The notes below the pieces were generated by a model. It saw only the letters and a program-made list of their open reading frames with translations. It did no database searches and had not been told where the DNA came from. A DNA stretch of 64,000 nt from Cellulomonas flavigena DSM 20109 (GTDB lineage: Bacteria > Actinomycetota > Actinomycetes > Actinomycetales > Cellulomonadaceae): positions 3,782,001 to 3,846,000 of the forward strand of contig NC_014151.1 of the NCBI RefSeq assembly GCF_000092865.1. The letters are read 5' to 3'. Position numbers and translations under genes: made by a program. Shown here one piece after another: positions 44,290-54,015 of this stretch (position 1 is the stretch's first letter; every line of letters starts with the position of its first letter).

Positions 44290-45567
44290 TCAGGCCCGCG
44301 TCGGCGCGACGTCGGGCACCTCGATGGCGGCGAGCGCGGCGAGCGCGCGGGCGTACCCGGCGGCGTCGCCGTCGCGTGCCGCAGCCCGGGCCGCGACGGT
44401 CGGTGCGTGCAGCAGCGACCGGGTCCGGCGACGCAGGGACCGCGCGCGCGCCTCGTCGCGGTGCTCGGTCGGCAGCGCGTCGAGCGCGGCCTCCAGGCCA
44501 CCCAGGATGCGGGTGCGCTCGGCGACGACGGCCGGGTCCCACTCCCGCACGCGACGGTCCGCCTCGAAGTCGGCGGCGGCCTGCAGCACGACCTCCCGGG
44601 CCTGCGCCAGCGCCGCGTGCTCGGCGGGGGCGTGCTCGGCGACCGACTGCAGGGAGACCAGCGCGACACCGGGCAGGGTCCGCACGTCCGGGTCGACGTC
44701 GTGCCGCAGCGCGAGGTCGACGACCGTGAGCGGGGTCGCGGCACCGCGGCGCGCGACGGCGAGCGCGTCGACGCCGAGGACAGCGCCGGCGGCGCCCGAG
44801 CAGGCGACGACGAGGTCGGTGCGCGTGACCTCGGCGAGCAGGTCGGCCCCGGCAGGCAGGGCGGTGACGCCACGCGCGGACGCGAACGGGCCGGCGCGCC
44901 CGCTGGGCGAGAAGACCCGCACGTCACGCACGCCGCGGGCCTTGAGGGCGGCCAGGCTCGCACCGGCGTACGACCCGGTGCCGATGAGCACGCACCGCAC
45001 CGCCGCCCAGTCGGCGTCGCCGTCGGCCTGCGGCAGGGTGCGGGCGGCGAGGTCGAGCGCCACGCCCACCACCGAGCGGCCCGTCGCGCCGAGGCCCGTG
45101 GACTTCTCGACGGCCCGCGACGTGCGCGACGCCGCCTGGAACAGCGCCTCGAGCGTCGACGTGGTCGTGCCGTCGCGCCTCGCGGTCGTCAGGGCGCGGC
45201 GCACCTGGCCCGCGATCTCCCGCTCCCCCACGACCATCGACTCCAGCCCGGACGCGACGGCGAACAGGTGCTCACCGGCCTCGGCGCCCACCAGGGGGTG
45301 CAGGTGCTGCTCGACGTCCTCCGGGGAGTACCCGGAGCGCGAGGCGACGGCCTGCGCGACGGCGCGGCGGGCGCAGGGGGTGTCGGCGGTGTCGGCCACG
45401 TCCAGGTACAGCTCGAACCGGTTGCACGTCGCGAGCACGACGGCACCGGTCACGGCGTTGGTCGCGGCGACGAGCTCCCTGCCCACGGCGTGGACGTCCG
45501 CCTGCAGACGTTCCAGCACGGTCAGGTCGAGGGAGTGGTGGCTCGCGACGAGGGACAGGAGCACCAC
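44290..45567 (-). CDS. hemA: glutamyl-tRNA reductase
   Basis: 425 aa. It reduces glutamyl-tRNA to glutamate-1-semialdehyde, the first committed step of C5 heme synthesis. The catalytic Cys is C48 in VLATCNRFELY. Other motifs are HLFAVASGLESMVVGEREIAGQVR, the NADPH-binding domain (VLIGTGSYAGASLAALKARG) and a C-terminal dimerisation helix. It diverges from hemE with only 47 bp between the start codons. HemL, which uses the product, is encoded at 51451. Confidence 0.97.
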   Translation of the reverse strand: MVLLSLVASHHSLDLTVLERLQADVHAVGRELVAATNAVTGAVVLATCNRFELYLDVADTADTPCARRAVAQAVASRSGYSPEDVEQHLHPLVGAEAGEHLFAVASGLESMVVGEREIAGQVRRALTTARRDGTTTSTLEALFQAASRTSRAVEKSTGLGATGRSVVGVALDLAARTLPQADGDADWAAVRCVLIGTGSYAGASLAALKARGVRDVRVFSPSGRAGPFASARGVTALPAGADLLAEVTRTDLVVACSGAAGAVLGVDALAVARRGAATPLTVVDLALRHDVDPDVRTLPGVALVSLQSVAEHAPAEHAALAQAREVVLQAAADFEADRRVREWDPAVVAERTRILGGLEAALDALPTEHRDEARARSLRRRTRSLLHAPTVAARAAARDGDAAGYARALAALAAIEVPDVAPTRA

Positions 45568-45614
45568 GGGTCACGATTGAATCATCCCGGGAATTGTCCG
45601 GCACAATCCCTGGT
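45568..45614. promoter_or_regulatory. hemA/hemE divergent promoter
   Basis: Only 47 bp separate the two start codons, so both mRNAs must be leaderless or nearly so. For hemE, TTGAAT (45577-45582) and CACAAT (45602-45607) are candidate promoter boxes, and CACAAT lies 7 nt from GTG. GAATTGT and ACAATCC around CCGGC form an imperfect palindrome across the centre, a possible shared regulator site. Confidence 0.55.
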
Positions 45615-46679
45615 GTGAGTCTTCCCCCACACCATCCACTCCTTGACGGCCGCACGGGCGATTCCGCGCTGGTGACCGCGTATTCCGGTACCCGCCCCGA
45701 GCGGCTCCCGGTGTGGTTCATGCGGCAGGCGGGCCGGTCGCTGCCGGAGTACCGCGCGTCGCGCGCGGGCACCGCGATGCTCGACGCGTGCCTCGACCCG
45801 GACCTCGCGTCGGAGATCACGCTGCAGCCGGTGCGGCGCCACGGCGTGGACGCGGCGGTGTTCTTCTCGGACATCGTGGTGCCGCTGCGGCTCGTCGGCG
45901 TCGACGTCGAGATCGTGCCCGGGACGGGCCCGGTCATCGGCACGCCGGTGCGCACGCTCGACGACGTCGCGCGGCTGCGGGACCTCGGGCCGCTCGACGC
46001 CGAGCGTCTCGCGCCCGTGGCCGCGGGGGTCGAACGCACGGTCGCGCAGCTCGACCGCACACCGCTCGTCGGCTTCGCGGGCGCGCCGTTCACGCTGGCC
46101 GCGTACCTCGTCGAGGGGGGGCCGTCGCGCGACCACCTGGCCGCGCGCCGCCTCATGCACGCCGACCCTGCCGCGTGGGCCGCGCTCATGGACTGGACCG
46201 CCGAGGTCACGGGCGCGTTCGTCGCCGCGCAGGTCACCGCCGGTGCGAGCGCCGCGCAGCTCTTCGACTCGTGGGCCGGCGCGCTGTCGCTCGCGGACTA
46301 CACCACGCACTGCGCGCCCGCGTCGGCGCGCGTGCTCGCGCAGGCCCGCGCGCTCGGTGTGCCGACCGTGCACTTCGGCGTCGCGACGGGCGAGCTGCTC
46401 GTCGCGATGCGCGACGCGGGTGCGGACGTCATGGGCGTCGACTACCGCGTCCCCCTCGACGAGGCGTCACGCCGCCTGGGCGGCGGCACACCGCTGCAGG
46501 GCAACGTCGACCCGGCGCTGCTCGCGGCGCCGTGGGACGTGCTCGAGGCGCACGTGCGTGACGTCGTGCGGCGCGGCGCCGCGGCACCCGCGCACGTCGT
46601 GAACCTCGGCCACGGAGTCCCGCCGGAGACGGACCCGACCGTGCTCACCCGGCTCGTCCAGCTCGTCCACTCGCTGTGA
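45615..46679 (+). CDS. hemE: uroporphyrinogen decarboxylase
   Basis: 354 aa from GTG 45615; an in-frame TTG at 45594 lies inside the promoter and is rejected. It converts uroporphyrinogen III to coproporphyrinogen III. Signature motifs are PVWFMRQAGRSLPEYR and HGVDAAVFFSDIVVPL (catalytic Asp), then GFAGAPFTLAAYLVEGG and VNLGHGVPPETDP. The stop overlaps the start of the oxidase gene in the GTGA pattern. Confidence 0.97.
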   Translation: MSLPPHHPLLDGRTGDSALVTAYSGTRPERLPVWFMRQAGRSLPEYRASRAGTAMLDACLDPDLASEITLQPVRRHGVDAAVFFSDIVVPLRLVGVDVEIVPGTGPVIGTPVRTLDDVARLRDLGPLDAERLAPVAAGVERTVAQLDRTPLVGFAGAPFTLAAYLVEGGPSRDHLAARRLMHADPAAWAALMDWTAEVTGAFVAAQVTAGASAAQLFDSWAGALSLADYTTHCAPASARVLAQARALGVPTVHFGVATGELLVAMRDAGADVMGVDYRVPLDEASRRLGGGTPLQGNVDPALLAAPWDVLEAHVRDVVRRGAAAPAHVVNLGHGVPPETDPTVLTRLVQLVHSL

Positions 46680-48154
46680 CCGACGTGCCCGACGACGTGC
46701 TCGAGGACGGCGTGCTCGGCGACGACGCAGGCGGGTCCGGCTGGGAGGCCGTCGTCGTCGGAGGCGGCGTCGCGGGTCTCGTCGCGGCGCGCGAGCTGGC
46801 GCGCGCCGGGCTGCGGACGCTCGTCCTGGAGGAGCGCGACGCTCCGGGCGGCGCGGTCCGCGGCCACGACGTCGCCGGGCTGCGGCTCGACGCGGGCGCC
46901 GAGTCGTACGCGACGCGCAACGGCTCGGTGGCCGCGCTGCTGGCCGAGCTGGGCCTGGCCGACGACGTGGTCGCCCCGGAGCCGCGCGGCGCGTGGGCGC
47001 ACCTGACCAGCGGCGACGGCCCGCTGCCACGCACCGGGCTGCTGGGCGTGCCCGCCTACCCGCTGGCCCCGGACGTGCGGCGCACGCTGGGCGCCGCGGG
47101 CGCGGCCCGGGCCGCCCTCGACCTCGCCCTGCCGGCGCGCGTGGGCGCGGACGCCGGCACGCTGGGCGCCTTGGTGCGCGCCCGCATGGGCGCGGCCGTC
47201 GTGGAGCGGCTCGTGCAGCCGGTGGTCGGCGGCGTGCACGCGGCGGACCCCGACGACCTGGCCGTGGACGCGGTGGCGCCCGGACTGCGCGAGGCGCTGG
47301 CCGCGTCGGGCGGCTCGCTGGCGCGTGCCGTGCGGCGGCTGCGCGCGGCGGCGCCCGCGGGGGCGGCCGTCGAGGGCGTTCGCGGGGGCGTGCACCGGTT
47401 GGTCGAGGCCCTGGTCGCGGACGTGACCGCGCACGGTGGCGTGCTGCTGCCCCGCACGCGCGTGGAGTCGGTGTCGCGCACGGCCGACGGCACGCTCGCG
47501 GTCGGCACGCGGGACCTGCACCGCCCGCCGCGGCCGTCGCGCGACCTGCGCACGCAGCGTCTGGTGGTGGCCTCCCCGGCGGCGGCGCACCTGCTCGACG
47601 GGCTCGACGGGGCCCGCCTCGACGGGGTCGCGCTCGACACCGGCGCGCCGGTCACGCTCGTCACGCTCGTGCTCGACGCGCCCGCGCTGGACGCCGCGCC
47701 GCGCGGCACGGGTGTGCTGGTGGGCGCAGGTGCGACCGACGTGCGGGCGAAGGCGCTGACGCACGCCACGGCGAAGTGGGCGTGGCTCGCGGACGCCGCG
47801 GGGCCGGGGCGGCACGTCGTACGGCTCTCGTACGGGCGCGCGGGCGACGAGGGCGAGCTGCCCGGCGGGGACGAGCTCGTCGACCTCGGCCTGGCGGATG
47901 CCGCGACCCTGCTGGGGGTGCCGCTGGCGCGGTCCGCGCTGCGCGGGTCCGCGGTGGTGCGCTGGACGCAGTCGCTGCCGCGGCCGAGCGCGGCGCACCG
48001 GGCCGCCGTGGCGGCCGTGCGGGCGGCGGCGGGTTCCGCGCCCGGGGTCGCGGTGTGCGGCGCGTGGGCGGCGGGCAACGGTCTGGCGTCGGTGGTGCCG
48101 GACGCGCGCGAGGCCGCCGCGGGCCTGCTGGCGGGGTCCGCCGACGCGCGCTGA
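46676..48154 (+). CDS. hemG: coproporphyrinogen III / protoporphyrinogen oxidase (HemY/CgoX type)
   Basis: 492 aa. The FAD-binding site is VVVGGGVAGLVAARELARAGLRTLVLEE, followed by GGAVRGHDVAGLRLDAGAESYATRN. The conserved C-terminal FAD segment is CGAWAAGNGLASVVPDAREAA. It shares the amine-oxidase-like fold of oxygen-dependent HemY. In actinobacteria this enzyme normally oxidises coproporphyrinogen III (CgoX) in the coproporphyrin-dependent branch. Neither ferrochelatase nor HemQ is in the window to confirm the branch. It is translationally coupled to hemE. Confidence 0.9.
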   Translation: MTDVPDDVLEDGVLGDDAGGSGWEAVVVGGGVAGLVAARELARAGLRTLVLEERDAPGGAVRGHDVAGLRLDAGAESYATRNGSVAALLAELGLADDVVAPEPRGAWAHLTSGDGPLPRTGLLGVPAYPLAPDVRRTLGAAGAARAALDLALPARVGADAGTLGALVRARMGAAVVERLVQPVVGGVHAADPDDLAVDAVAPGLREALAASGGSLARAVRRLRAAAPAGAAVEGVRGGVHRLVEALVADVTAHGGVLLPRTRVESVSRTADGTLAVGTRDLHRPPRPSRDLRTQRLVVASPAAAHLLDGLDGARLDGVALDTGAPVTLVTLVLDAPALDAAPRGTGVLVGAGATDVRAKALTHATAKWAWLADAAGPGRHVVRLSYGRAGDEGELPGGDELVDLGLADAATLLGVPLARSALRGSAVVRWTQSLPRPSAAHRAAVAAVRAAAGSAPGVAVCGAWAAGNGLASVVPDAREAAAGLLAGSADAR

Positions 48155-48182
48155 CGGCCCGCAGGCGAGGTCCGCCGCGAGA

Positions 48183-48265
48183 TGACAGGTCGTCAGAAAT
48201 GCGTCGGGAAATGACCTCGGTCACATTTCCTCGCGCGGTCGTGGCACATTCTGACGGGTCGTCAG
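48183..48265. promoter_or_regulatory. three inverted repeats upstream of hemC
   Basis: TGACAGGTCGTCA (48183-48195) and CTGACGGGTCGTCAG (48251-48265) share the pattern TGAC-N5-GTCA. Between them, GGAAATG (48207-48213) and CATTTCC (48224-48230) form a 7-bp-arm palindrome. All lie within the 194-bp gap between hemG and hemC. They suggest specific control of the hemCDBL operon. Confidence 0.55.
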
Positions 48266-48348
48266 ATCGATACGGGCCGACATTTTCCGGCGCCGCCGCA
48301 CGGACCAGCGGTTTCGACATCCGCGCGGTCGCCGACGACACTGGACGC

Positions 48349-49377
48349 ATGCCTCAGCAGGTGCGCATCGGCACGCGCGCGAGCGCCCTGGCCCTCACGC
48401 AGACCGGCCACGTCGCCGACGCGCTCGCCGACCTCGCCGACCTCGCGGTCGAGACCGTCCGTGTCCGCACGCAGGGAGACCGCGTGCGGGCGTCGCTCGC
48501 GTCCCTCGGCGGCACCGGAGTGTTCGTGACCGCGCTGCGCGACGCACTGCTCGACGGGCGCTGCGACGTCGCCGTCCACTCCCTCAAGGACCTGCCGACC
48601 GGGCCCGCCGACGGCCTCGTCGTCGCCGCCGTGCCGCCCCGCGCCGACGCGCGCGACGCGCTGTGCGCGCGCGACGGGCTGACGCTCGCGACCCTGCCCG
48701 CGGGCGCCCGTATCGGCACCGGGTCACCGCGGCGCGCCGCGCAGCTGCGGGCGCTGCGCCCCGACGTGGACGTCGTCGACATCCGCGGCAACGTCGGCAC
48801 GCGCCTCGGCCGCGTGCGCGGGCTCGACGCGACGACGGTCGCCACCGGCAGCCAGGTCGGACCCGACGCGCCGCACCCCGGCGTCGCGACCGACGCGCCG
48901 CGCGGCGATCTCGACGCCGTCGTCCTCGCCGCCGCCGGGCTCGGCCGGCTCGGGCGGCTCGACGCGGTCACCGAGTGGTTCGCGCCGGACGTGCTGGCCC
49001 CCGCCCCCGGGCAGGGCGCGCTCGCCGTCGAGGTCCGGACCGCGGACGCCGCCGCCGACACGCCGCTCGCGCACGCGCTGCGCGCGCTCGACGACCCCCC
49101 GACGCGCCGCGCCGTCGTCGCCGAGCGTGCCGTGCTCGCGCGCCTCGAGGCCGGGTGCGCGGCACCGGTGGGCGCCTGGGGACGCGTCGACGACGCCACG
49201 GGCGCGCTCGCGCTCGACGCCGTGGTCGCGGCGGTCGACGGCTCGCGCGTCCTGCGGCTGGCCGCCCGCGGCGCCGCCGACGACGACGCGGCCGCCGACG
49301 CCCTGGGCCGCCAGCTTGCCGAGGACCTCCTCGCCGCCGGCGCCGACAGGCTCGCCCCCCTGGGCCCGACCCGATGA
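48349..49377 (+). CDS. hemC: hydroxymethylbilane synthase (porphobilinogen deaminase)
   Basis: 342 aa from ATG 48349. It polymerises four porphobilinogens. Motifs are [59 protein letters not shown] and the dipyrromethane-cofactor Cys in [14 protein letters not shown] (about residue 270). Between TRLGRV and [13 protein letters not shown] there is an extra segment of about 28 residues ([18 protein letters not shown]...) that most HemC proteins lack. The stop overlaps the hemD start. Confidence 0.96.
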   Translation: MPQQVRIGTRASALALTQTGHVADALADLADLAVETVRVRTQGDRVRASLASLGGTGVFVTALRDALLDGRCDVAVHSLKDLPTGPADGLVVAAVPPRADARDALCARDGLTLATLPAGARIGTGSPRRAAQLRALRPDVDVVDIRGNVGTRLGRVRGLDATTVATGSQVGPDAPHPGVATDAPRGDLDAVVLAAAGLGRLGRLDAVTEWFAPDVLAPAPGQGALAVEVRTADAAADTPLAHALRALDDPPTRRAVVAERAVLARLEAGCAAPVGAWGRVDDATGALALDAVVAAVDGSRVLRLAARGAADDDAAADALGRQLAEDLLAAGADRLAPLGPTR

Positions 49378-50462
49378 CCCCCGACCGGCCGCCCCTCGAC
49401 GAGCACGTCGCGACCCCCACCGCCGGCCCCGCGGCGGCGTCGGGCCCCCTCACCGGGTGGCGCGTCCTGGTCCCCCGCCCACCCCTCGACCCCACCCCCA
49501 CCCCTCCCTCCCCCGCGAGCCGTCGATCGACCCCCACCCCCACCCCTCCCTCCCCCGCGAGCCGTCGATCGACCCCCACCCCCACCCCTCCCTCCCCCGC
49601 GAGCCGTCGATCGACCCCCACCCCCACCCCTCCCTCCCCCGCGAGCCGTCGATCGAGCCCCGCGGGAGGGTTCAGCCCAGCGGCGGTCGCGCTGCTGGCG
49701 GCGGGCGGCGAGCCGCTCGTGGTGCCGCTCGTGCGGACCGTGCCCGTCGACGACCTCTCCCCGCTGGACGACGCCCTGCTCGCCCTCGGCGCCGGGTGGT
49801 ACTCGTGGCTGACCGTGACGAGCCAGGCGGCGGTCGCGGTGCTCGCCGAGCAGGCGGCGGCGCACGACGACGGGCTCGCGGCCCTGGTCGAGCGCGGCGG
49901 TGCCCGCGTCGGTGCCGTCGGGCCCGGGACGGCGCGCGCGCTCGAGGGACTCGGCGTCCGGGTCGACGTCGTGCCACCCGTGCGGTCGACGGCCGTGGAC
50001 CTCGTCGCCGCGCTCGTCGCCGCTGCCCCCGGCACCCGCCCGGACGCCGGGCCCCGCACCCTGTTCCCGCGCGGCGACCTCGCGGCCCCCACGCTCGCCG
50101 ACGGCCTGACCGCCGCCGGCTGGGCCGTCGACGACCTCGTCGTCTACCGCACGGTCCCGGCCGGTCCGCCCGATCCCCAGGTCGCCGACGCCTGGGCGGG
50201 GGGCGACGTGCACGCGGCCCTGCTGACGTCCGCGAGCAGCGTCCGCGCCCTGCTCGACCACCTCGGCCCGCCGCCGCCGGCGACGCGCGTCGTCGTCATC
50301 GGCCCCAGCACCGAGACGGAGGCGCGCCGCATGGGTCTGCGCGTCGACGCCGTCGCCGGGCGGCAGACCCTCGCCGGGCTCGTCGACGCGCTCGTCGCGC
50401 ACGTCGCCGCCACCGGCGCGCGCCCCGGCTCCCCGCCCACCCCCGTGGAGGACACCCCGTGA
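49374..50462 (+). CDS. hemD: uroporphyrinogen-III synthase with an in-frame repeat insertion
   Basis: 362 aa. It cyclises hydroxymethylbilane to uroporphyrinogen III. The family is poorly conserved, but GWRVLVPRP near the start, [56 protein letters not shown] and [16 protein letters not shown] are characteristic. Between VPRP and the first helix lies a four-fold repeat of [14 protein letters not shown], encoded by a perfect 42-bp tandem repeat. The reading frame is kept, so the enzyme may tolerate a disordered loop near the active-site cleft. Translation is coupled to hemC and hemB by 4-base overlaps. Confidence 0.92.
   Translation: MTPDRPPLDEHVATPTAGPAAASGPLTGWRVLVPRPPLDPTPTPPSPASRRSTPTPTPPSPASRRSTPTPTPPSPASRRSTPTPTPPSPASRRSSPAGGFSPAAVALLAAGGEPLVVPLVRTVPVDDLSPLDDALLALGAGWYSWLTVTSQAAVAVLAEQAAAHDDGLAALVERGGARVGAVGPGTARALEGLGVRVDVVPPVRSTAVDLVAALVAAAPGTRPDAGPRTLFPRGDLAAPTLADGLTAAGWAVDDLVVYRTVPAGPPDPQVADAWAGGDVHAALLTSASSVRALLDHLGPPPPATRVVVIGPSTETEARRMGLRVDAVAGRQTLAGLVDALVAHVAATGARPGSPPTPVEDTP
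49491..49658 (+). repeat. 42-bp tandem repeat x4 inside hemD (dispersed-repeat copy C)
   Basis: Four 42-bp units run 49491-49532, 49533-49574, 49575-49616 and 49617-49658; only the last base or two of the final unit differ. Each contains CGCGAGCCGTCGATCGA, part of the 24-bp core seen at four other loci. The last unit runs into the full core (49640-49663, ending AGCCCCGC). The length is a multiple of three, so copy-number change keeps the hemD frame. Confidence 0.95.
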
Positions 50463-51451
50463 CCATCCCCGCCCCCGGCCGCATCCGGCCCCGCCGCCTG
50501 CGGCGCACCCCCGCGCTGCGGCGCCTGGCCGCGCAGACCCGACTGCACCCGGCGGACCTCGTGCTGCCCGTGTTCGTCCGCGAGGGCCTCGACGAGCCCC
50601 GCCCGCTGACCTCCATGCCGGGCGTCCTGCAGCACACCCGCGACTCGCTGCGCCACGAGGCGGCGCGCGCGGTGGAGGCCGGCATCGGCGGGATCATGCT
50701 GTTCGGCGTGCCCGCGCACCGCGACGCGGTCGGGTCCGGCGCCACCGACCCCGACGGCATCCTCAACGTCGCCGTCCGGGACGTCGTCGCGGAGGTCGGC
50801 GACGCGCTCGTCGTGCAGGCCGACCTGTGCCTCGACGAGTTCACCGACCACGGACACTGCGGCGTCCTCACGCCGTCGGGAGTCGTCGACAACGACGCGA
50901 CGCTCGAGCGGTACGCCGCCATGGCGCTCGCGCAGGCCGAGGCCGGCGCCCACCTCGTGGGGCTCAGCGGCATGATGGACGGGCAGACGGGCGTGGTGCG
51001 GGACGCGCTCGACGCCGCCGGCCACCACGACGTCGCGGTGCTCGCGTACGCCGCGAAGTACGCGTCGGCGTTCTACGGGCCGTTCCGCGAGGCCGTCGAG
51101 TCGCAGCTCGAGGGTGACCGCCGCACCTACCAGATGGACCCCGCGAACCGCCGCGAGGCCGCCCGCGAGGTCGCGATCGACGTGGCCGAGGGCGCCGACG
51201 TCGTCATGGTGAAGCCCGCGATGTCGTACCTCGACGTGCTCGCCGACGTGGCCGCGTCGTCACCGGTTCCGGTCTGGGCGTACCAGGTGTCCGGTGAGTA
51301 CGCGATGATCGAGGCGGCGGCCGCACGGGGGTGGATCGCCCGTCGGAGTGCTGTGACCGAGTCGGTGCTCAGCATCCGCCGGGCCGGTGCCGATGCCATC
51401 CTGACGTACTGGGCGACAGAGCTCGCCGGTTGGCTCGCAGAGGAGCAGTGA
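50459..51451 (+). CDS. hemB: delta-aminolevulinic acid dehydratase (porphobilinogen synthase)
   Basis: 330 aa from GTG 50459, which overlaps the hemD stop. It condenses two ALA molecules to porphobilinogen. Motifs are [20 protein letters not shown] and [10 protein letters not shown], then the metal-site segment [15 protein letters not shown] (two Cys, mixed Zn-type ligands). The two Schiff-base lysines are in [14 protein letters not shown] (about 200) and [11 protein letters not shown] (about 250). The C-terminus is followed by hemL with a 1-base overlap (TGATG). Confidence 0.97.
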   Translation: MTIPAPGRIRPRRLRRTPALRRLAAQTRLHPADLVLPVFVREGLDEPRPLTSMPGVLQHTRDSLRHEAARAVEAGIGGIMLFGVPAHRDAVGSGATDPDGILNVAVRDVVAEVGDALVVQADLCLDEFTDHGHCGVLTPSGVVDNDATLERYAAMALAQAEAGAHLVGLSGMMDGQTGVVRDALDAAGHHDVAVLAYAAKYASAFYGPFREAVESQLEGDRRTYQMDPANRREAAREVAIDVAEGADVVMVKPAMSYLDVLADVAASSPVPVWAYQVSGEYAMIEAAAARGWIARRSAVTESVLSIRRAGADAILTYWATELAGWLAEEQ

Positions 51452-52821
51452 TGACGCAGGTGGAGGACGAGACGGTCGTGCCGGGTGTCGGCCCGTCGTG
51501 GACGACCAGCAGCGCCGAGGCGTTCGCGCACGCCACCGCCGTGATCCCCGGGGGCGTGAACTCCCCCGTCCGGGCCTACGGCGCCGTCGGCGGCACGCCG
51601 CGGTTCCTGGAGTCCGCGCTCGGTGCGTACGTGCGTGACGTCGAGGGCCGGGACTACGTCGACCTCGTCGGCTCGTGGGGTCCGGCGCTCGTGGGGCACG
51701 CGCACCCGCACGTCGTGGAGGCCGTGCAGCAGGCCGCCGCGCGCGGTCTGGGGTTCGGCGCGCCGACGACGACCGAGGTCGAGCTCGTCGACGAGATCCG
51801 TGACCGCGTGGCGCCCGCGCAGCGCGTCCGGCTCGTCTCGACCGGCACCGAGGCGACCATGACCGCGCTGCGCCTCGCGCGCGCGTGGACGGGCCGCGAC
51901 AAGGTCGTGAAGTTCGCGGGCTGCTACCACGGGCACGTCGACGCGCTGCTGGCCGAGGCGGGGTCGGGCGTCGCGACGCTCGCGCTGCCGGGGTCCGCGG
52001 GTGTCACGGCCGCGGTCGCCGCCGAGACGATCGTCCTGCCGTACAACGACATCGAGGCCGTGCAGGCCGCGTTCGACGAGCACGGCTCGTCCATCGCCGC
52101 CGTCGTCACCGAGGCCGCGCCCGCCAACATGGGCGTCGTGCCGCCGCTGCCCGGCTTCAACCGCGAGCTGCGCCGCATCACGCAGCACTACTCCGCCGTC
52201 CTCGTCCAGGACGAGGTGCTCACCGGGTTCCGCGTCGGCCGCGCCGGCTGGTGGGGGTTGGAGGGTGCGGCCGAGCAGTGGGCGCCGGACCTGCTGACGT
52301 TCGGCAAGGTCATCGGCGGTGGGCTCCCCGTCGCGGCGGTCGCCGGGCGCGCGGACATCATGGAGCAGCTCGCACCCCTCGGGCCCGTGTACCAGGCGGG
52401 CACGCTGTCCGGGAACCCGGTCGCGGCGGCCGCGGGGCTCGCCACGCTGCAGCTCGCGGACGTCGAGGCGTACGCGCGGGTCGACGCAGCGGCCGCGCAC
52501 CTGCGCCGCGCGGTGACCAACGCACTCGTCGAGGCGAGCGTGCCGCACGCCGTGCAGTGGGCGGGCAGCCTGTTCAGCATCGTGTTCGGCGAGCAGGCCG
52601 CGTCCGAGGGCGCGCGGGACTACGCCGCCGTGCAGGCGTCGGAGCACTGGCGCTACGGGCCGTTCTTCCACGCGCTGCTCGAGGCCGGCGTGCTCGCGCC
52701 GCCGTCGCCGTTCGAGGCGTGGTTCCTGTCCGCGTCGCACGACGAGGCCGTGCTGGACCGCGTCATCGAGGCGCTGCCGGCCGCCGCCCGGGCCGCCGCG
52801 GAGGCCACCGCCCCGCAGTGA
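51451..52821 (+). CDS. hemL: glutamate-1-semialdehyde 2,1-aminomutase
   Basis: 456 aa. It converts glutamate-1-semialdehyde, the HemA product, to 5-aminolevulinate. [45 protein letters not shown] and the PLP lysine in [20 protein letters not shown] (about residue 285) are diagnostic. ATG 51451 follows AGAGGAG. It is last in hemCDBL. With hemA it supplies the C5 pathway start, so the cluster covers glutamyl-tRNA to the porphyrin stage apart from iron insertion. Confidence 0.97.
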   Translation: MTQVEDETVVPGVGPSWTTSSAEAFAHATAVIPGGVNSPVRAYGAVGGTPRFLESALGAYVRDVEGRDYVDLVGSWGPALVGHAHPHVVEAVQQAAARGLGFGAPTTTEVELVDEIRDRVAPAQRVRLVSTGTEATMTALRLARAWTGRDKVVKFAGCYHGHVDALLAEAGSGVATLALPGSAGVTAAVAAETIVLPYNDIEAVQAAFDEHGSSIAAVVTEAAPANMGVVPPLPGFNRELRRITQHYSAVLVQDEVLTGFRVGRAGWWGLEGAAEQWAPDLLTFGKVIGGGLPVAAVAGRADIMEQLAPLGPVYQAGTLSGNPVAAAAGLATLQLADVEAYARVDAAAAHLRRAVTNALVEASVPHAVQWAGSLFSIVFGEQAASEGARDYAAVQASEHWRYGPFFHALLEAGVLAPPSPFEAWFLSASHDEAVLDRVIEALPAAARAAAEATAPQ

Positions 52822-52848
52822 CGGACCGGTGACGGCGCCGGGTGACCG

Positions 52849-52920
52849 GATCGCTCTCTCGGCGAGAGAGCGATCCAGTCACCCGCGCCCCTCGCCTGCG
52901 GGACGTCGATGCAGCCCCGC
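52849..52920 (+). repeat. dispersed palindromic repeat, copy B
   Basis: GATCGCTCTCTCG and CGAGAGAGCGATC (52849-52861 and 52863-52875) are perfect 13-bp arms with a 1-nt centre. CAGTCA follows, then the 24-bp core at 52897-52920 (ending CGTCGATGCAGCCCCGC). It has the same order of parts as copy A. It lies 28 bp after hemL. Confidence 0.85.
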
Positions 52921-52946
52921 CGTCCCATGTGGCGGGACGCACGCAG

Positions 52947-53006
52947 CACGAGACCGGGCTGGGGTCGCGCACCTCGGTGGATGCGCGACGCCGGCCCGGT
53001 CTCGTG
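52947..53006. terminator. bidirectional hairpin between hemL and the TauE gene
   Basis: CACGAGACCGGGC (52947-52959) and GCCCGGTCTCGTG (52994-53006) are perfect 13-bp arms, with a nested TCGCGC/GCGCGA stem inside. It lies between convergent genes and could terminate both. Confidence 0.72.
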
Positions 53007-53040
53007 GGCTGCCCGTCCCGAGCGGTGGACGGGCGACGGG

Positions 53041-54015
53041 TCAGGACGCCGGCCGGGCGGGCGTGCTGTCGGCGCCGACCAGGTCGAGCTCGTCGTCCGG
53101 TGCGGCGGGGCCGTGGCCCACGGCGGCGACGTCGCCGCGGCCCGCTGCCAGGTCGTTGCGGTAGGCGCGGACCGACCACGTGACGGCGGCGGCCCAGACG
53201 ACCGCGATGATCCCCAGCACGATGCCCTCGGTCGAGGTGTCGGCGGCGCCGAGCCAGTCGGAGCGCAGGAGCGTGCGGGTGTTCGTCAGGACGATGACAC
53301 CGCCGACGGCCGACCCGAGCACGCGACCCGGGACCTTGCGGACCAGCCACGCGGCGATCGGCGCGGCGACGAGGCCACCGATGAGCAGCGCCAGGACCCA
53401 CTGGACGTCGATGCCCTGCGAGCCGAGCGCGAACAGGAAGCCGAGGCTCGCGGCGATCGCGACGAGGAACTCGGACGTGTCGATCGAGCCGACGACCTTG
53501 CGGGGCTCGATGCGCCCGCTCGCGAGCAGCGCCGGCGTGCCGACCGGGCCCCAGCCTCCGCCACCGGTCGCGTCGACGAACCCGGCGACGAGGCCGAGCG
53601 GGGCGAGGAACCGCTTGCGCAGCGGGAGGTGAGCACGGTCGGTGCGCAGGCCCTTGAGCGTGAACCGCACCAGCAGGTAGATGCCGAGACCGAGCAGGAC
53701 CAGCGACATGACGGGCTTGGCGGCGTCGGTCGAGAGGTTCGACAGGAACGTCGCGCCGGCGAACGCGCCGATCGCACCTGGCACACCGATCCGCAGGACG
53801 ACCTTCCAGTCGACGTTGCCGAACTTCCAGTGCGAGACGCCCGACGCGAGCGTCGTGCCGATCTCCGCGAGGTGCACGGTGGCCGACGCGGCGGCGGGGT
53901 TGGTGCCGATGGCGAGCAGCAGCGTCGTCGACGTGACGCCGTAGGCCATGCCCAGGCTCCCGTCGACGAGCTGCGCGGCGAGCCCGACGAGGGCGAGCAG
54001 GACGATCGTGGGCAC
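53041..54015 (-). CDS. TauE/SafE-family sulfite/anion exporter
   Basis: 324 aa with about eight hydrophobic helices. GTG 54015 follows GAGGTGG. Family features are the repeated half motifs LVDGSLGMAYGVTSTTLLLAIG and GLVAGFVDATGGGGWGPVGTPALLASG, the latter being the TauE glycine-rich signature. The family exports sulfite or sulfonate-type anions. The nearby Rrf2 regulator on the same strand may control it; some Rrf2 proteins (CymR) regulate sulfur metabolism. The substrate is inferred. Confidence 0.9.
   Translation of the reverse strand: MPTIVLLALVGLAAQLVDGSLGMAYGVTSTTLLLAIGTNPAAASATVHLAEIGTTLASGVSHWKFGNVDWKVVLRIGVPGAIGAFAGATFLSNLSTDAAKPVMSLVLLGLGIYLLVRFTLKGLRTDRAHLPLRKRFLAPLGLVAGFVDATGGGGWGPVGTPALLASGRIEPRKVVGSIDTSEFLVAIAASLGFLFALGSQGIDVQWVLALLIGGLVAAPIAAWLVRKVPGRVLGSAVGGVIVLTNTRTLLRSDWLGAADTSTEGIVLGIIAVVWAAAVTWSVRAYRNDLAAGRGDVAAVGHGPAAPDDELDLVGADSTPARPAS

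Noticed and set aside
49491..49658. CRISPR array
   Set aside because: Units are contiguous 42-bp tandem repeats without spacers and lie within an open hemD frame; no cas genes are present.
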